Assembly: GCA_031426215.1 (NCBI GenBank) | Contig: JANPKU010000118.1 | Coordinates: forward strand, 10,535 to 74,534 | Length of the DNA stretch: 64,000 nt | From: Sva-07 sp031426215 | GTDB lineage: Bacteria; Actinomycetota; Acidimicrobiia; Acidimicrobiales; Ilumatobacteraceae | Direction of reading: 5' to 3' | Part shown: in pieces, positions 1 to 7,984 of the stretch | Position numbering within the stretch: the stretch's first letter is position 1 | Layout: the number at the start of each line of letters is the position of its first letter | Program-made: the position numbers and the translations under genes | Notes under the pieces: model-generated | Databases searched by the model: none | What the model was told of the DNA's origin: nothing | What the model saw: the letters and a program-made list of their open reading frames with translations, nothing else

Positions 1-1
1 T

Positions 2-547
2 CTCGGCGGGCTCTCGTTCTTCTTGTTCATCCTGCTGACGGTCACGGGCATCTTCTTGATGTTCTTCTACCGCCCCGAGACGTCGGCGGCCTGGAACGAC
101 ATGCAGCACCTGCAGACTTCGGTGACCTTCGGAATGCTCGTGCGCAACATGCACCGATGGGGCGCTCACCTGATGGTGCTCACCGTGTTCCTCCACATGG
201 CTCGCGTCTTCTATCACGGGGCGTACAAGGCACCCCGCGAGTTCAACTGGGTCATCGGCGTGGTCCTGTTGTTCCTGACGCTGATGCTGTCCTTCACCGG
301 CTACCTGTTGCCGTGGGACCAACTCGCTCTGTGGGCGGTCACCGTCGGCACGAACATGGTCGGCTATTCACCGGTGTTCGGCCAGGAGGTCCGATTCGTC
401 GCGCTGGGTGGCAAGGAGATCAGCTCGGAAACGTTGTTGCGCTGGTACGTGGCGCACGTGTTGTTCCTGCCGTTCATCATCGTCATCTTCATGGCGGTCC
501 ACTTCTGGCGAGTTCGCAAGGACGGCGGAATTTCCGGGCCTCTCTGA
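2..547 (+). CDS. Cytochrome b, N-terminal (b6-type) subunit, 5' end outside window
   Basis: This is the di-heme core of a cytochrome bc/b6f-type quinol oxidase. It moves electrons from quinol through two b hemes in the membrane. The frame is open from base 2, so the true start lies upstream. Heme ligands are visible as HRWGAH...FLH (H-x13-H) and AHVLF...AVHFW (H-x14-H); the 14-residue second spacing is the b6 style. Four hydrophobic helices are seen and the chain stops after FWRVRKDGGISGPL, so this is the short four-helix form and not the eight-helix mitochondrial form. A separate subunit IV is expected, but the next gene is not one. Rieske and cytochrome c partners may lie upstream of the window. 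Confidence 0.9.
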   Translation, partial: LGGLSFFLFILLTVTGIFLMFFYRPETSAAWNDMQHLQTSVTFGMLVRNMHRWGAHLMVLTVFLHMARVFYHGAYKAPREFNWVIGVVLLFLTLMLSFTGYLLPWDQLALWAVTVGTNMVGYSPVFGQEVRFVALGGKEISSETLLRWYVAHVLFLPFIIVIFMAVHFWRVRKDGGISGPL

Positions 548-678
548 GAATTCTCTCGACACGGTGTGCCCACGAGAACAGGATCGAAGAATTGATCGTG
601 TTGTCGTGTCACCCGATGCGGGGATTCGATCGTCTGTGCTGAACAACCGGCCATCCGGATCGGCGAGAGGGGGCATTC

Positions 679-1077
679 ATGGAGTGGTGGGTACTCGAGT
701 TGATCACGGTGGCGGTGATGTTCGCCCTGATCGGCGTTCTCGGGCCGCTGATCAAGCGCTACGGCAAGTCGTACGCGGCCGACGTGTTCAGGGTCAACCC
801 GCGCACCGGCAAGAGCTACCTCGTGCTGATGGACTTCGCCTACTACCTGATCTTCGGCGCGTACATCCTGTTCTCGATCAAATGGGAGCCTGACTCGGGC
901 TGGGACCAGCAGGTGAATGCCGAACAGCTCCAGGCGTCGGTGGTCCGTATCGGAGGTCTCCTGCTCCTCATGGGGCTGCTGCACGGGTTGAACGTGCTCA
1001 CGCTTCCCGTGATCGGACGCATCTTCACCCTCAACCGGCAACTCGACGACGACGTCGCCGGCCCCCGGGCCGCCTGA
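679..1077 (+). CDS. Small three-helix membrane protein, paralogue of the anti-sigma membrane domain
   Basis: I do not recognise a named family for this 132-residue protein. About three hydrophobic stretches are visible (residues 5-25, 55-75 and 95-115). The start is supported by a purine-rich GAGAGGGGG eight bases upstream of ATG. It aligns by eye along most of its length with the C-terminal membrane part of the product at 1633-2313. Shared landmarks are VLGP-I-R-GK-YA, a FG-YIL segment and a MGLLH segment followed by LP. It lies 131 bp after cytochrome b and 22 bp before the ECF sigma gene. A role in sensing membrane or respiratory state is an inference from context only. Confidence 0.75.
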   Translation: MEWWVLELITVAVMFALIGVLGPLIKRYGKSYAADVFRVNPRTGKSYLVLMDFAYYLIFGAYILFSIKWEPDSGWDQQVNAEQLQASVVRIGGLLLLMGLLHGLNVLTLPVIGRIFTLNRQLDDDVAGPRAA

Positions 1078-1099
1078 GGCCGATCGCTGCGACCCTCAC

Positions 1100-1636
1100 G
1101 TGTCGTTCGACGCAGCACTCACCGCGACGCCCGGCACCCTCGACGCCGACGCGCTCGTGGCGAAGATGTTCGCCGAACAGGGTGCGTCGCTCGTTCGGTT
1201 GGCCCGAGTGTTCTGTGACGACCGGAATGCAGCTGAAGACCTGGTGCAGGAAGCGTTCATCCGGCTCCATCGATCGGCCGGCTCGATTCGCGACCTCGGT
1301 CGGGCGCCGGCCTTCCTGCGATCGATCGTGATCAACCTCGCACGCGACCACAACCGCCGGGGGCTGATGTCGCTGCGCCATCGGGCGAGCGCCGAACCGT
1401 CACCACCGCCCGTCGAGCCCGACGAACGCGCCGTGCGCCACGAGGAGGTCGACGAAGTGTTGGTTGCCTTGCGCACCCTTCCTGAGCGTCAGCGGGCGTG
1501 CCTGGTACTGCATTACTACGAGGAACTGTCGATCGCCGAAGTTGCAGAGACGTTGCGCATCTCGACGAACTCGGTCAAGACCCACTGCCGCCGCGGACTC
1601 GCCGCGCTCGAATCACGACTGGAGCACACCGAGTGA
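1100..1636 (+). CDS. ECF-type RNA polymerase sigma factor
   Basis: This is an extracytoplasmic-function sigma-70 factor of 178 residues, the normal size. Region 2 is visible around residues 25-95 with CDDRNAAEDLVQEAFIRL and FLRSIVINLARDH. Region 4 spans about 120-172 with LPERQRACLVLHYYEELS and a helix-turn-helix IAEVAETLRISTNSVKTH. It would direct polymerase to a stress regulon when released from its anti-sigma partner. The start is GTG with no strong ribosome site. The stop overlaps the next gene's start as GTGA, indicating translational coupling to the putative anti-sigma factor at 1633-2313. Confidence 0.92.
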   Translation: MSFDAALTATPGTLDADALVAKMFAEQGASLVRLARVFCDDRNAAEDLVQEAFIRLHRSAGSIRDLGRAPAFLRSIVINLARDHNRRGLMSLRHRASAEPSPPPVEPDERAVRHEEVDEVLVALRTLPERQRACLVLHYYEELSIAEVAETLRISTNSVKTHCRRGLAALESRLEHTE

Positions 1637-2313
1637 ACGTCGAGCAACGACTGGTGAATGCTCTCCGGGCGGCCGACCAGGTCGAACCGAGCCTCGACCT
1701 CTGGTCACGAGTGCTCCATTCGATCGAGGAGGATCGAGCCCACCGTCGACGCGTCGTCAGGTCGTTCGCCAGCATCATCGCAATGGTGAGCGGACTGGTG
1801 GTCCTGGGATGGTCGAACCTCATCGACACCCCGGGCGGCCGCCAGGTGCGGGTGCCGGCCATGGAACTGATCGAGACCATCGCGCTCGTCTCTCTGGTCG
1901 CCGTTCTCGGTCCGTCGATCCGTCGATTCGGTCGCGGATATGCGCAGGACCTGTGGCGCATCACTCCAGACACGGCGACCTCACTCCTCCGCCTCCTCGA
2001 CGTGGCGTATGTGCTCGTGTTCGGCGGTTACATCTTGCTGACGACGTACTTCGATTTCGGGTGGACGATGATTCGCGTCGCCGAACAGGTCGAGGATCTC
2101 GGCTGGCGGGTCGGCGGACTGGTGCTGACGATGGGGCTCCTGCACGCGGCGACGATCATGACCCTTCCCCTGGTCGCCCTCATCTCCAACTCGACCCGGG
2201 TCGGTCGGGCACTGCCGAGGTGGCTCGTCATCGTCCTGGTCGTGGTCGGAGGTGTGCTCGGACTGTTCTTCCTCTGGGCAATCATCGGTCTCAGCGTCGC
2301 TGGCATCCAGTGA
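1633..2313 (+). CDS. Putative membrane anti-sigma factor
   Basis: This 226-residue protein begins at the GTG that overlaps the sigma-factor stop codon (GTGA), a typical sigma/anti-sigma arrangement. Residues 1-45 are charged and probably cytoplasmic, sized to bind sigma. They are followed by a hydrophobic helix (about 45-63) and four more (about 80-220). No zinc-binding HxxxCxxC motif of the ZAS class is present, so anti-sigma function rests on position and topology. The part from about residue 75 to 190 is homologous by eye to the whole of the preceding small membrane protein (679-1077), suggesting duplication or fusion of that domain to a sigma-binding head. Confidence 0.7.
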   Translation: MNVEQRLVNALRAADQVEPSLDLWSRVLHSIEEDRAHRRRVVRSFASIIAMVSGLVVLGWSNLIDTPGGRQVRVPAMELIETIALVSLVAVLGPSIRRFGRGYAQDLWRITPDTATSLLRLLDVAYVLVFGGYILLTTYFDFGWTMIRVAEQVEDLGWRVGGLVLTMGLLHAATIMTLPLVALISNSTRVGRALPRWLVIVLVVVGGVLGLFFLWAIIGLSVAGIQ

Positions 2314-2382
2314 TCGACGCGCGACATCGATGTCACCCATCCGACCGCGTTCGTGCGTCTGTCGATGTGTGGAGGATGAGTC

Positions 2383-3333
2383 GTGACGAACGTGATCGAG
2401 ATCGAGGGCTTGCGAAAGTCGTATCGACGGCGTGGGGGGACGACCGTTGCGGTCGACCGGCTCGACCTGACCGTCCCCCAAGGCGGCGTCTACGGATTTC
2501 TCGGGCCGAACGGTTCGGGGAAGACGACGACCATTCGTTGTGTGCTCGGCCTCGCCCGTCCCACGTCCGGAGTGATCCGACTGTTCGGCGAGTCTGTTGC
2601 GGAGGGTCTGCGTGGGGCGGTGCAGCGAACCGGCGCGATCGTCGAGACGCCTGCGCTGTTTCCAACGATGACGGCGCGGGAGAACCTCCGTCTGCTGGCA
2701 TCGATCGATCGCATCGGACCCGCACGGGTCGACGAGGTGCTTGCCATCGTCGGTCTGGCAGAACGAGCGGGCGACCTCGTCAAGCGTTATTCGCTGGGCA
2801 TGAAGCAACGCCTCGGGCTGGCAGCGGCGCTCTTGAAGGATCCGGACCTGTTGATGCTCGACGAGCCGGCGAACGGGCTGGACCCTGCGGGGATGCGCGA
2901 AGTGCGCCAGCTCCTGCGTCAACTCGCCGACGACGGTCGCACCGTGTTCGTCTCCAGTCACATCCTCGCCGAGATCGAATCGACGTGCGATCGCGTGGCG
3001 ATTCTCGCCAAGGGCCGCCTTGTCACCCATGGCACCGTCGAAGAGGTGATCTCGACCGCGGGCCATCGGGCCTCAGTCCTCGTGAAGGTCGATGATCTCG
3101 ATCTGGGCCTGTGGGCGCTGCGTGATGCGAGCTTCGTGGCGGAACGAGTGAACGACGAACTGCGAGTCGACGTCGCGCCCGAACGAGCGGGCGATGTCAC
3201 TCGGGTTCTCGCCGCAGCGGGTCACTGGGTGACCGAGCTCCGCCCCGACCGATTCAGTCTCGAAGACGTCTTCCTCGAGCTGACCACGTCCAGCGAGGTG
3301 TCGGACGGAGAACTCCAGGAGGTCGGCGCATGA
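2383..3333 (+). CDS. ABC transporter ATP-binding protein
   Basis: This is a 316-residue ATPase of the DrrA/CcmA-like export class. Walker A is GPNGSGKTT (about residues 43-51), the signature is YSLGMKQRLGLA, and Walker B is LLMLDEP. An approximately 80-residue C-terminal extension typical of this class follows. It energises the permease encoded next, with which it overlaps by ATGA. Substrate is unknown; such pairs export antibiotics, lipids or peptides, or act in bacteriocin self-immunity. GTG start is preceded by a GGAGGATG purine stretch. The genes upstream (sigma/anti-sigma) run in the same direction 69 bp away and may control it. Confidence 0.9.
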   Translation: MTNVIEIEGLRKSYRRRGGTTVAVDRLDLTVPQGGVYGFLGPNGSGKTTTIRCVLGLARPTSGVIRLFGESVAEGLRGAVQRTGAIVETPALFPTMTARENLRLLASIDRIGPARVDEVLAIVGLAERAGDLVKRYSLGMKQRLGLAAALLKDPDLLMLDEPANGLDPAGMREVRQLLRQLADDGRTVFVSSHILAEIESTCDRVAILAKGRLVTHGTVEEVISTAGHRASVLVKVDDLDLGLWALRDASFVAERVNDELRVDVAPERAGDVTRVLAAAGHWVTELRPDRFSLEDVFLELTTSSEVSDGELQEVGA

Positions 3334-4142
3334 ATTTGTTGATGACCGAAATGCGTCGGGCGCTGCATCGCCGCGCGGTCCGTGTGCTGATCGCAATCGC
3401 TCTGGTGGGATGCGGGTTCGCCAGCCTCGTCGCATACCTCGGATCGCGCGGCAAGACCATCAGTCAGCTTCGACTCGACGAGGGCAACCCCGCAGTGATG
3501 ACCAACTGGTGGATCGCGGACGACCACCTCGGAGTCTTGTCCGTTGGCGTGTTCTTCCTCTTCCTCGGCGGATTCTTCGCCGGAGCAACTGTCGCCGGCG
3601 GCGAGTGGCGCGCAGGGACCATCACGACCGTGCTCACGTGGGAACCCCGACGACTCCGGCTCCACAGCACTCGCTTGGCCAGCGGCGCGGTTCTCGCCTT
3701 CGTCATCTCGTTCGGATTGCAGATCGTGTTCCTCGCCTGCTTCCTGCCTGCTGTCGTGTTCAACGGGACGACCGAAGGCGTCGACGGCTCGTTCTGGATC
3801 GACCTGGCTGTCGTGATGGCCCGCACGTCGGTGATCACCGCCGCCGCGGCCATCCTCGCCATGTCGCTGGCGACTGCAGCGCGGAACACGGCGTTCGCCG
3901 TGATCGCGATGTTCGCCTGGATCGTGGTGATCGAGGGACTCATCCGAACCCTGAAGCCATCGTTGTCGGGCTGGCTCTGGGGCGAGTCGATCACCACCGT
4001 CGTTGCTTGGTCCCGACTCGAGAACGTCGAACTCGCCCGCGGCCCCCTGCTGTCGGCGGCCACCCTCGCCGCGTACCTCGCAGTGATCGTCGGCGGCGCC
4101 GCGATCTCGTTCCAGCGTCGCGACATCGGCGCCGGCTCGTGA
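3330..4142 (+). CDS. ABC transporter permease subunit
   Basis: This 270-residue polytopic membrane protein has about six hydrophobic segments: a first helix near residues 18-37, then 65-90, 110-140, 155-180, 185-205 and 235-255. The charged GEWRAGTI segment after the second helix is typical of ABC-2 type permeases. It overlaps the ATP-binding gene by ATGA and the following membrane-protein gene by GTGA, so the three are a translationally coupled unit. It would form the channel for the ATPase at 2383-3333. No substrate can be named from sequence. Confidence 0.85.
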   Translation: MNLLMTEMRRALHRRAVRVLIAIALVGCGFASLVAYLGSRGKTISQLRLDEGNPAVMTNWWIADDHLGVLSVGVFFLFLGGFFAGATVAGGEWRAGTITTVLTWEPRRLRLHSTRLASGAVLAFVISFGLQIVFLACFLPAVVFNGTTEGVDGSFWIDLAVVMARTSVITAAAAILAMSLATAARNTAFAVIAMFAWIVVIEGLIRTLKPSLSGWLWGESITTVVAWSRLENVELARGPLLSAATLAAYLAVIVGGAAISFQRRDIGAGS

Positions 4143-4861
4143 CCACGAATCGGTTCACCCGCGACCTCGGCGAAGGTCTCCGCCTCCTGGTGGTTGCGGG
4201 TATCCCTGTCGGAGTGGTCGTTGCGGGGATCGGCGGCCGGCTCGCGATGCTGTTGTTGCGACTGACGTCACCGGACGCAGTGCGGGGCGTGCAGAGCGAC
4301 GACGATTTCACCATCGGCCAGGTCACACTCGCAGGCACCTACAACCTCTTGCTGCTCGGCGCAGCGATTGGCATCATCGGTGCAGCGGCGTATCAGTGGG
4401 TGCGTCCATGGCTGCTCGGGCCGTGGTGGTTCCGACGACTCACCACGGCGCTCGGATCCGGCGTTGTGGTCGGATCGCTGCTCGTGCACGCCGATGGCAT
4501 CGACTTCGTGCTGCTCAAGCCCACGTGGCTGGCAATCGGTCTGTTCATCGCACTGCCGGCGCTGTTCGGGCTGGCGATCGGCTCCGCTGTCGACCGCATC
4601 GGGCGACCAGGGTCCTGGAGCACCCGCGGATGGAAACGCTGGGTGCTGCCGTTCGTGATGGTCGCGCTGTTCCCTCCGGTGGTGTTCGTGCTGGTGTTGG
4701 CCACGGCTGTACTCGCAGTGTGGCTGATGATCCGACCACTTGGAGCCGTCGACTGGCTCAGGGCCTCGACTGGCAACGGCGTGGTCGTGCGGGCGCTCTG
4801 GCTCGGCATCGCCGTGCTGGGCCTGGTTGCGTTGCGTAACGACATCACCGCGATCATCTGA
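4139..4861 (+). CDS. Polytopic membrane protein coupled to ABC transporter
   Basis: This 240-residue integral membrane protein starts at a GTG overlapping the permease stop (GTGA). Six or so hydrophobic helices alternate with short loops: about residues 17-38, 62-85, 100-120, 128-150, 170-200 and 215-232. No known catalytic motif was recognised. Because it is coupled to the ATPase and permease genes, it may be an accessory or immunity-type component of that transporter, but this is an inference. Codon usage matches its neighbours. Confidence 0.75.
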   Translation: MTTNRFTRDLGEGLRLLVVAGIPVGVVVAGIGGRLAMLLLRLTSPDAVRGVQSDDDFTIGQVTLAGTYNLLLLGAAIGIIGAAAYQWVRPWLLGPWWFRRLTTALGSGVVVGSLLVHADGIDFVLLKPTWLAIGLFIALPALFGLAIGSAVDRIGRPGSWSTRGWKRWVLPFVMVALFPPVVFVLVLATAVLAVWLMIRPLGAVDWLRASTGNGVVVRALWLGIAVLGLVALRNDITAII

Positions 4862-4876
4862 ATCCGCCCTCCGCGC

Positions 4877-4897
4877 CTGTCGACCGCGGGTCGACAG
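4877..4897. terminator. Perfect hairpin between convergent genes
   Basis: CTGTCGACC and GGTCGACAG form a perfect 9-bp stem around a GCG loop, 15 bases after the + strand stop at 4861 and 46 bases beyond the minus-strand stop at 4944. There is no T run, so it may act as a factor-assisted bidirectional terminator. Confidence 0.5.
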
Positions 4898-4943
4898 GTA
4901 CCGGGTCGGGATGATGACCTGCGAGCAGCAACGAAGTTCAGCG

Positions 4944-5213
4944 TTATGCGCGACGCCGGTTCACGGCCCGATAGACGAGCAGAGCAATCACGGCGCCGAC
5001 CACGGAACCAATGATTCCTGAGGCCTGGAACGAACCGTCCTCGATGTCATTGCCGAACAACAGGAAGCCGATGAAGCCACCGATGAACGAGCCGACCACA
5101 CCGAGGACCACCGTAGCGACGAAGCTCATCGGATCCGGCCCGGGCACGAGCAGGCGTGCGAGGAATCCGGCGATGATGCCGATGAAGAGTAGGTAGAGGA
5201 TGAAGCCGATCAT
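4944..5213 (-). CDS. GlsB/YeaQ/YmgE-family small membrane stress protein
   Basis: This 89-residue protein belongs to the transglycosylase-associated protein family, which is annotated by association and has no proven enzyme activity. It shows three hydrophobic segments with Gly-rich packing: FILYLLFIGIIAGFLARLL at the N-terminus, VVLGVVGSFIGGFIGFLL in the middle and IIGSVVGAVIALLVYRAV at the end. Its length is typical for the family. Such genes are usually induced by general or acid stress. It stands alone, transcribed towards the end of the ABC cluster. Confidence 0.88.
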   Translation of the reverse strand: MIGFILYLLFIGIIAGFLARLLVPGPDPMSFVATVVLGVVGSFIGGFIGFLLFGNDIEDGSFQASGIIGSVVGAVIALLVYRAVNRRRA

Positions 5214-5297
5214 GATGTGTCCTTGGTTTTCGGTCGGGCGATTGGTCCGGTTCGGACGGTAGGCGAGTGCCCGCTTCGAGCGGCTCCAAACTTCACG

Positions 5298-5936
5298 TCA
5301 GTTGGCTTGGAGGGCGGTGGGCTTCTGCCATTGCGACATCACCGCATCGAGGTCGAGTTGCTCGGCAGCGACGAATGCCTTGCGGGCTCGCCTGGATGTG
5401 CTGCGCCCGAACACGCCCCCGAAGATCCACCTCGCCAGCACCCTGGTGATACTCGTCGCCTCTGAGGCCAGCACGGGTTGACGCTCGGGATGGACGTACA
5501 ACTCGATGGCGAGACGCTTCACGAGGGGAGGCTCGGCCTCGTACCCGGCGCGATTCAACCGGGTGGACACCAGCGCAGACAGGATCTGCAGTTCCTTGAC
5601 ACCGGACCACAACTGAGTGGTCACCGCAGCGAGTGTCGTCGCCACGGCGATGCCTGGCACTCGCCGAAGTCCCGGGGCGCGAGCCACCATGCCGGTGCGT
5701 CGCAGCAGTGGCAGCACGACGAGCGCAACTTTGCGAACTTGGTCGTTCAGGGCGTCGGCGTTCCAGGCGAACTCGGAACGAGCGAGCGCCATCGCTTCGT
5801 CGGCGGTTCCGATGTCGTGCGGACGAATCAGCACCGAATCGACCGCTCGGTTGTACAGATCGCCGAGCGCCACCACGGCCGAGCCGAACAGCGAGGGGCC
5901 TGTCTTCAACTTTGAGATGTCGGTTCGTCGGCTCAT
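5298..5936 (-). CDS. Uncharacterised protein with central hydrophobic region
   Basis: This 212-residue product starts at the ATG giving MSRRTDISKLKTG; longer upstream readings in this frame have poor composition and were not used. The centre (about residues 75-125) is hydrophobic and Gly/Ala-rich, with VALVVLPLLRRTGMVA and GIAVATTLAAVTTQLW, and the C-terminus is basic. The pattern loosely recalls EcsC-type proteins, but I cannot confirm membership. It lies 84 bp from the GlsB-type gene on the same strand and may be co-transcribed with it. No catalytic motif was seen. Confidence 0.65.
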   Translation of the reverse strand: MSRRTDISKLKTGPSLFGSAVVALGDLYNRAVDSVLIRPHDIGTADEAMALARSEFAWNADALNDQVRKVALVVLPLLRRTGMVARAPGLRRVPGIAVATTLAAVTTQLWSGVKELQILSALVSTRLNRAGYEAEPPLVKRLAIELYVHPERQPVLASEATSITRVLARWIFGGVFGRSTSRRARKAFVAAEQLDLDAVMSQWQKPTALQAN

Positions 5937-6109
5937 CGCAGGTGGTATGCCCGTTCCACGAGATTCGACCCTACTTCTCCTCGCGTCGTGCTCGTTGCCC
6001 CCGGACCGGCCGTCGGAGCGAGCGACATCGACGCCAACGATCTGACCGACCCGCCGCCAGCCGGTGTCGGGGTGTCCCAGAGGCGAACTCGGGCAGATAC
6101 GGTCGGAGG

Positions 6110-6520
6110 GTGTCGCCGAATGAACTGGCCGAGCTTGTCCTGCTGCGGCGGGCGCGTGACTTCGTGGATCGGAACTACCGGGATCGGCTGAGTGTGCCTG
6201 CGTTGGCTGAGCGTGCCGCGATGTCGCCGGCGCACTTCTCGCGCCGGTTCCGGGCCGTGTACGGCGAGACGCCGTACACGTATTTGATGACTCGCCGTAT
6301 CGAGCGGGCCATGATGATGCTGCGGCACGGCGCAACGGTGACCGACGTTTGCTTTGCGGTCGGATGCGTGTCACTCGGTTCGTTCAGCTCAACGTTCCGC
6401 AACATCGTCGGTGTATCTCCGTCGCAGTACAGGGAGCGTGACCACAGCGCGTTGGCGACCATGCCACCCTGTGTTGCCAAACGTGCGACCCGACCGCTCC
6501 GCACTGCCGTGTCCGAGTAA
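6110..6520 (+). CDS. AraC-family transcriptional regulator, DNA-binding domain only
   Basis: This 136-residue protein is little more than the double helix-turn-helix of AraC regulators. The first helix-turn-helix is visible as LSVPALAERAAMSPAHFSR, and the second as TVTDVCFAVGCVSLGSFSST. The family signature FRNIVGVSPSQYR follows. There is no ligand-binding domain, so it may act constitutively or through a partner. The GTG start is assigned from where coding begins; the GGAGG directly next to it is too close to serve as its ribosome site, so a leaderless mRNA is possible. A VOC-family gene follows after 73 bp, a common pairing in actinobacteria, and is its likely target. Confidence 0.85.
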   Translation: MSPNELAELVLLRRARDFVDRNYRDRLSVPALAERAAMSPAHFSRRFRAVYGETPYTYLMTRRIERAMMMLRHGATVTDVCFAVGCVSLGSFSSTFRNIVGVSPSQYRERDHSALATMPPCVAKRATRPLRTAVSE

Positions 6521-6593
6521 CCCGGCGACGATTGCGTTGCATCGAGCAGGATCGGAGAAGCCGTCGATCAATCCGGGTTCTACGGTTGCGGTC

Positions 6594-6992
6594 ATGGCAG
6601 TCAACGTCTCGAAGATGTTCATCACGGTCCACGATCCGGACGAGGCGCTCGGCTTCTACCGCGACGCTCTGGGCCTCGAAGTGCGCCAGGACGTCGAGAA
6701 CAACGGCTTTCGGTGGGTCACCGTCGGCGCTCCGGGCCAGGATGTCGACATCGTGTTGTCGCAACCTCATGGGGGCCGCTCCCCGGCCGAGGGCGACGCA
6801 CTGTTGGCACTCGTGACGCAGGGTGCGATGCAGGCCGCGATCTTCAGTGTCGGTGACCTCGAAGCCACGTTCGACAAGCTGGTCGAGTCGGGCGCCGAAG
6901 TGCTCGAGGAACCGACCGATCAGTTCTGGGGTGTCCGCGACTGCGCCTTCCGTGACCCCTCGGGCAACCTCGTTCGGATCGCGCAGGCCTGA
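6594..6992 (+). CDS. VOC-superfamily (glyoxalase/bleomycin-resistance-like) protein
   Basis: This 132-residue, single-unit VOC protein carries paired beta-alpha-beta-beta-beta modules. The N-terminal half has VSKMFITVHDPDEALGFYRD and the C-terminal half has a VRDCAFRDPSGNLVRIAQ ending typical of the fold. Family members bind metals or sequester drugs, or isomerise or open small molecules; the substrate cannot be predicted here. It lies directly downstream of an AraC-type regulator in the same direction and is probably controlled by it. A broken DoxX-like remnant follows six bases later. Confidence 0.87.
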   Translation: MAVNVSKMFITVHDPDEALGFYRDALGLEVRQDVENNGFRWVTVGAPGQDVDIVLSQPHGGRSPAEGDALLALVTQGAMQAAIFSVGDLEATFDKLVESGAEVLEEPTDQFWGVRDCAFRDPSGNLVRIAQA

Positions 6993-6997
6993 ACGCG

Positions 6998-7189
6998 GTG
7001 TACGTCGCCGGCATCATCCTCACCGTGTTCTGCGCGCTCGCCGCGTTGATCCCCGCGTCCGGGAAACTCACCCGGTAAAAGGCGATCGTCGAGATTCTCG
7101 ACCACGTCAGCCCCTCACAGTTCGCAGTCCCGTTGGGCCTGACCATTGTCGCTGCAGTGACGGCGATCATCCGTGCCATCACGCTCTGA
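6998..7189 (+). pseudogene. DoxX-like membrane protein remnant
   Basis: From GTG 6998 the frame reads MYVAGIILTVFCALAALIPA then SGKLTR, meets TAA at 7076-7078, and continues in the same frame as KAIVEILDHVSPSQFAVPLG with a further hydrophobic stretch to TGA at 7187-7189. The first helix followed by a G-x-x-K-L motif and the second helix resemble the N-terminal half of small DoxX-family proteins. The internal stop and the missing second half suggest a decayed gene. The family call is by eye and needs a profile search. Confidence 0.45.
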
Positions 7190-7241
7190 CTCGTAGTGTC
7201 GAAGCGGAGCAACCCCGGCCCGAAGTTCGAAGGAAGTATCG

Positions 7242-7823
7242 ATGCAGGACTACCCAGACGTTGACGCCTACCTTGCCGACAGTGACCAGTGGCCCGACGA
7301 GATCAGAGCGATTCGTCCGATCCTGCTGTCGTGCGACCTCGTCGAGACAATCAAGTGGGGAAAGCCCTGCTACTGCATCGACGACGAGAACGTCGTACTT
7401 GTCCAGGAATTCTCCGATCACCTTGCCCTGATGTTCTTCCAAGGAGTGTTAGTCGACGACACGGCACAGGTCCTTCACGCACAAGGACCGAACACGCACG
7501 GACCGAAGCGCATGAAGTTCACCTCGGTCGGCGACGTCGAATCGCTCGCCGAGATCATCAAGAACTACGTCGATCAAGCAATCCACCATGCGCAGGCGGG
7601 CACGGAACTGCCGCCACGACCTGACGAAGCGCTCGCCATCGAACTACAGGAGCGGCTGGCCGACAACGACGAACTCGCCGAGGCATTCAACGATCTCACT
7701 CCCGGCCGCCAACGTGAGTACAACCTCCACATCTCCAACGCCAAGCAAGCCGAGACACGGAATCGCCGAATCGACCAAGCCATCCCCCAAATCCTGACAG
7801 GCAAGGGCTTGCGCGACCGATAG
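7242..7823 (+). CDS. DUF1801/YdeI-OmdA family protein
   Basis: This 193-residue protein has an N-terminal DUF1801-like fold (residues 1-115, with IRPILLSCDLVETIKWGKPC) and a C-terminal YdeI/OmdA segment. The latter is marked by LTPGRQREYNLHISNAKQAE and TRNRRIDQAIPQI. Related proteins are described as bacteriocin-protection or stress-associated, with no known enzymatic reaction. Start ATG is preceded by GAAGGAAG, a good ribosome site. It stands alone, downstream of the DoxX-like remnant. Confidence 0.87.
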   Translation: MQDYPDVDAYLADSDQWPDEIRAIRPILLSCDLVETIKWGKPCYCIDDENVVLVQEFSDHLALMFFQGVLVDDTAQVLHAQGPNTHGPKRMKFTSVGDVESLAEIIKNYVDQAIHHAQAGTELPPRPDEALAIELQERLADNDELAEAFNDLTPGRQREYNLHISNAKQAETRNRRIDQAIPQILTGKGLRDR

Positions 7824-7984
7824 CCCGTACAGGCGACACCCATAACAACGTCGACCTACGCCGCCACCGACCGATCAGATCGGCACCTTCGACTCGGGTG
7901 TCGGCGCAGTCGGGGGGTGTGTTGGAACCCGCTTCGCTTCTGCCCTAGGTCGGCTTCGAGCCGGTTGCAGGGTCGTCCCGATGA

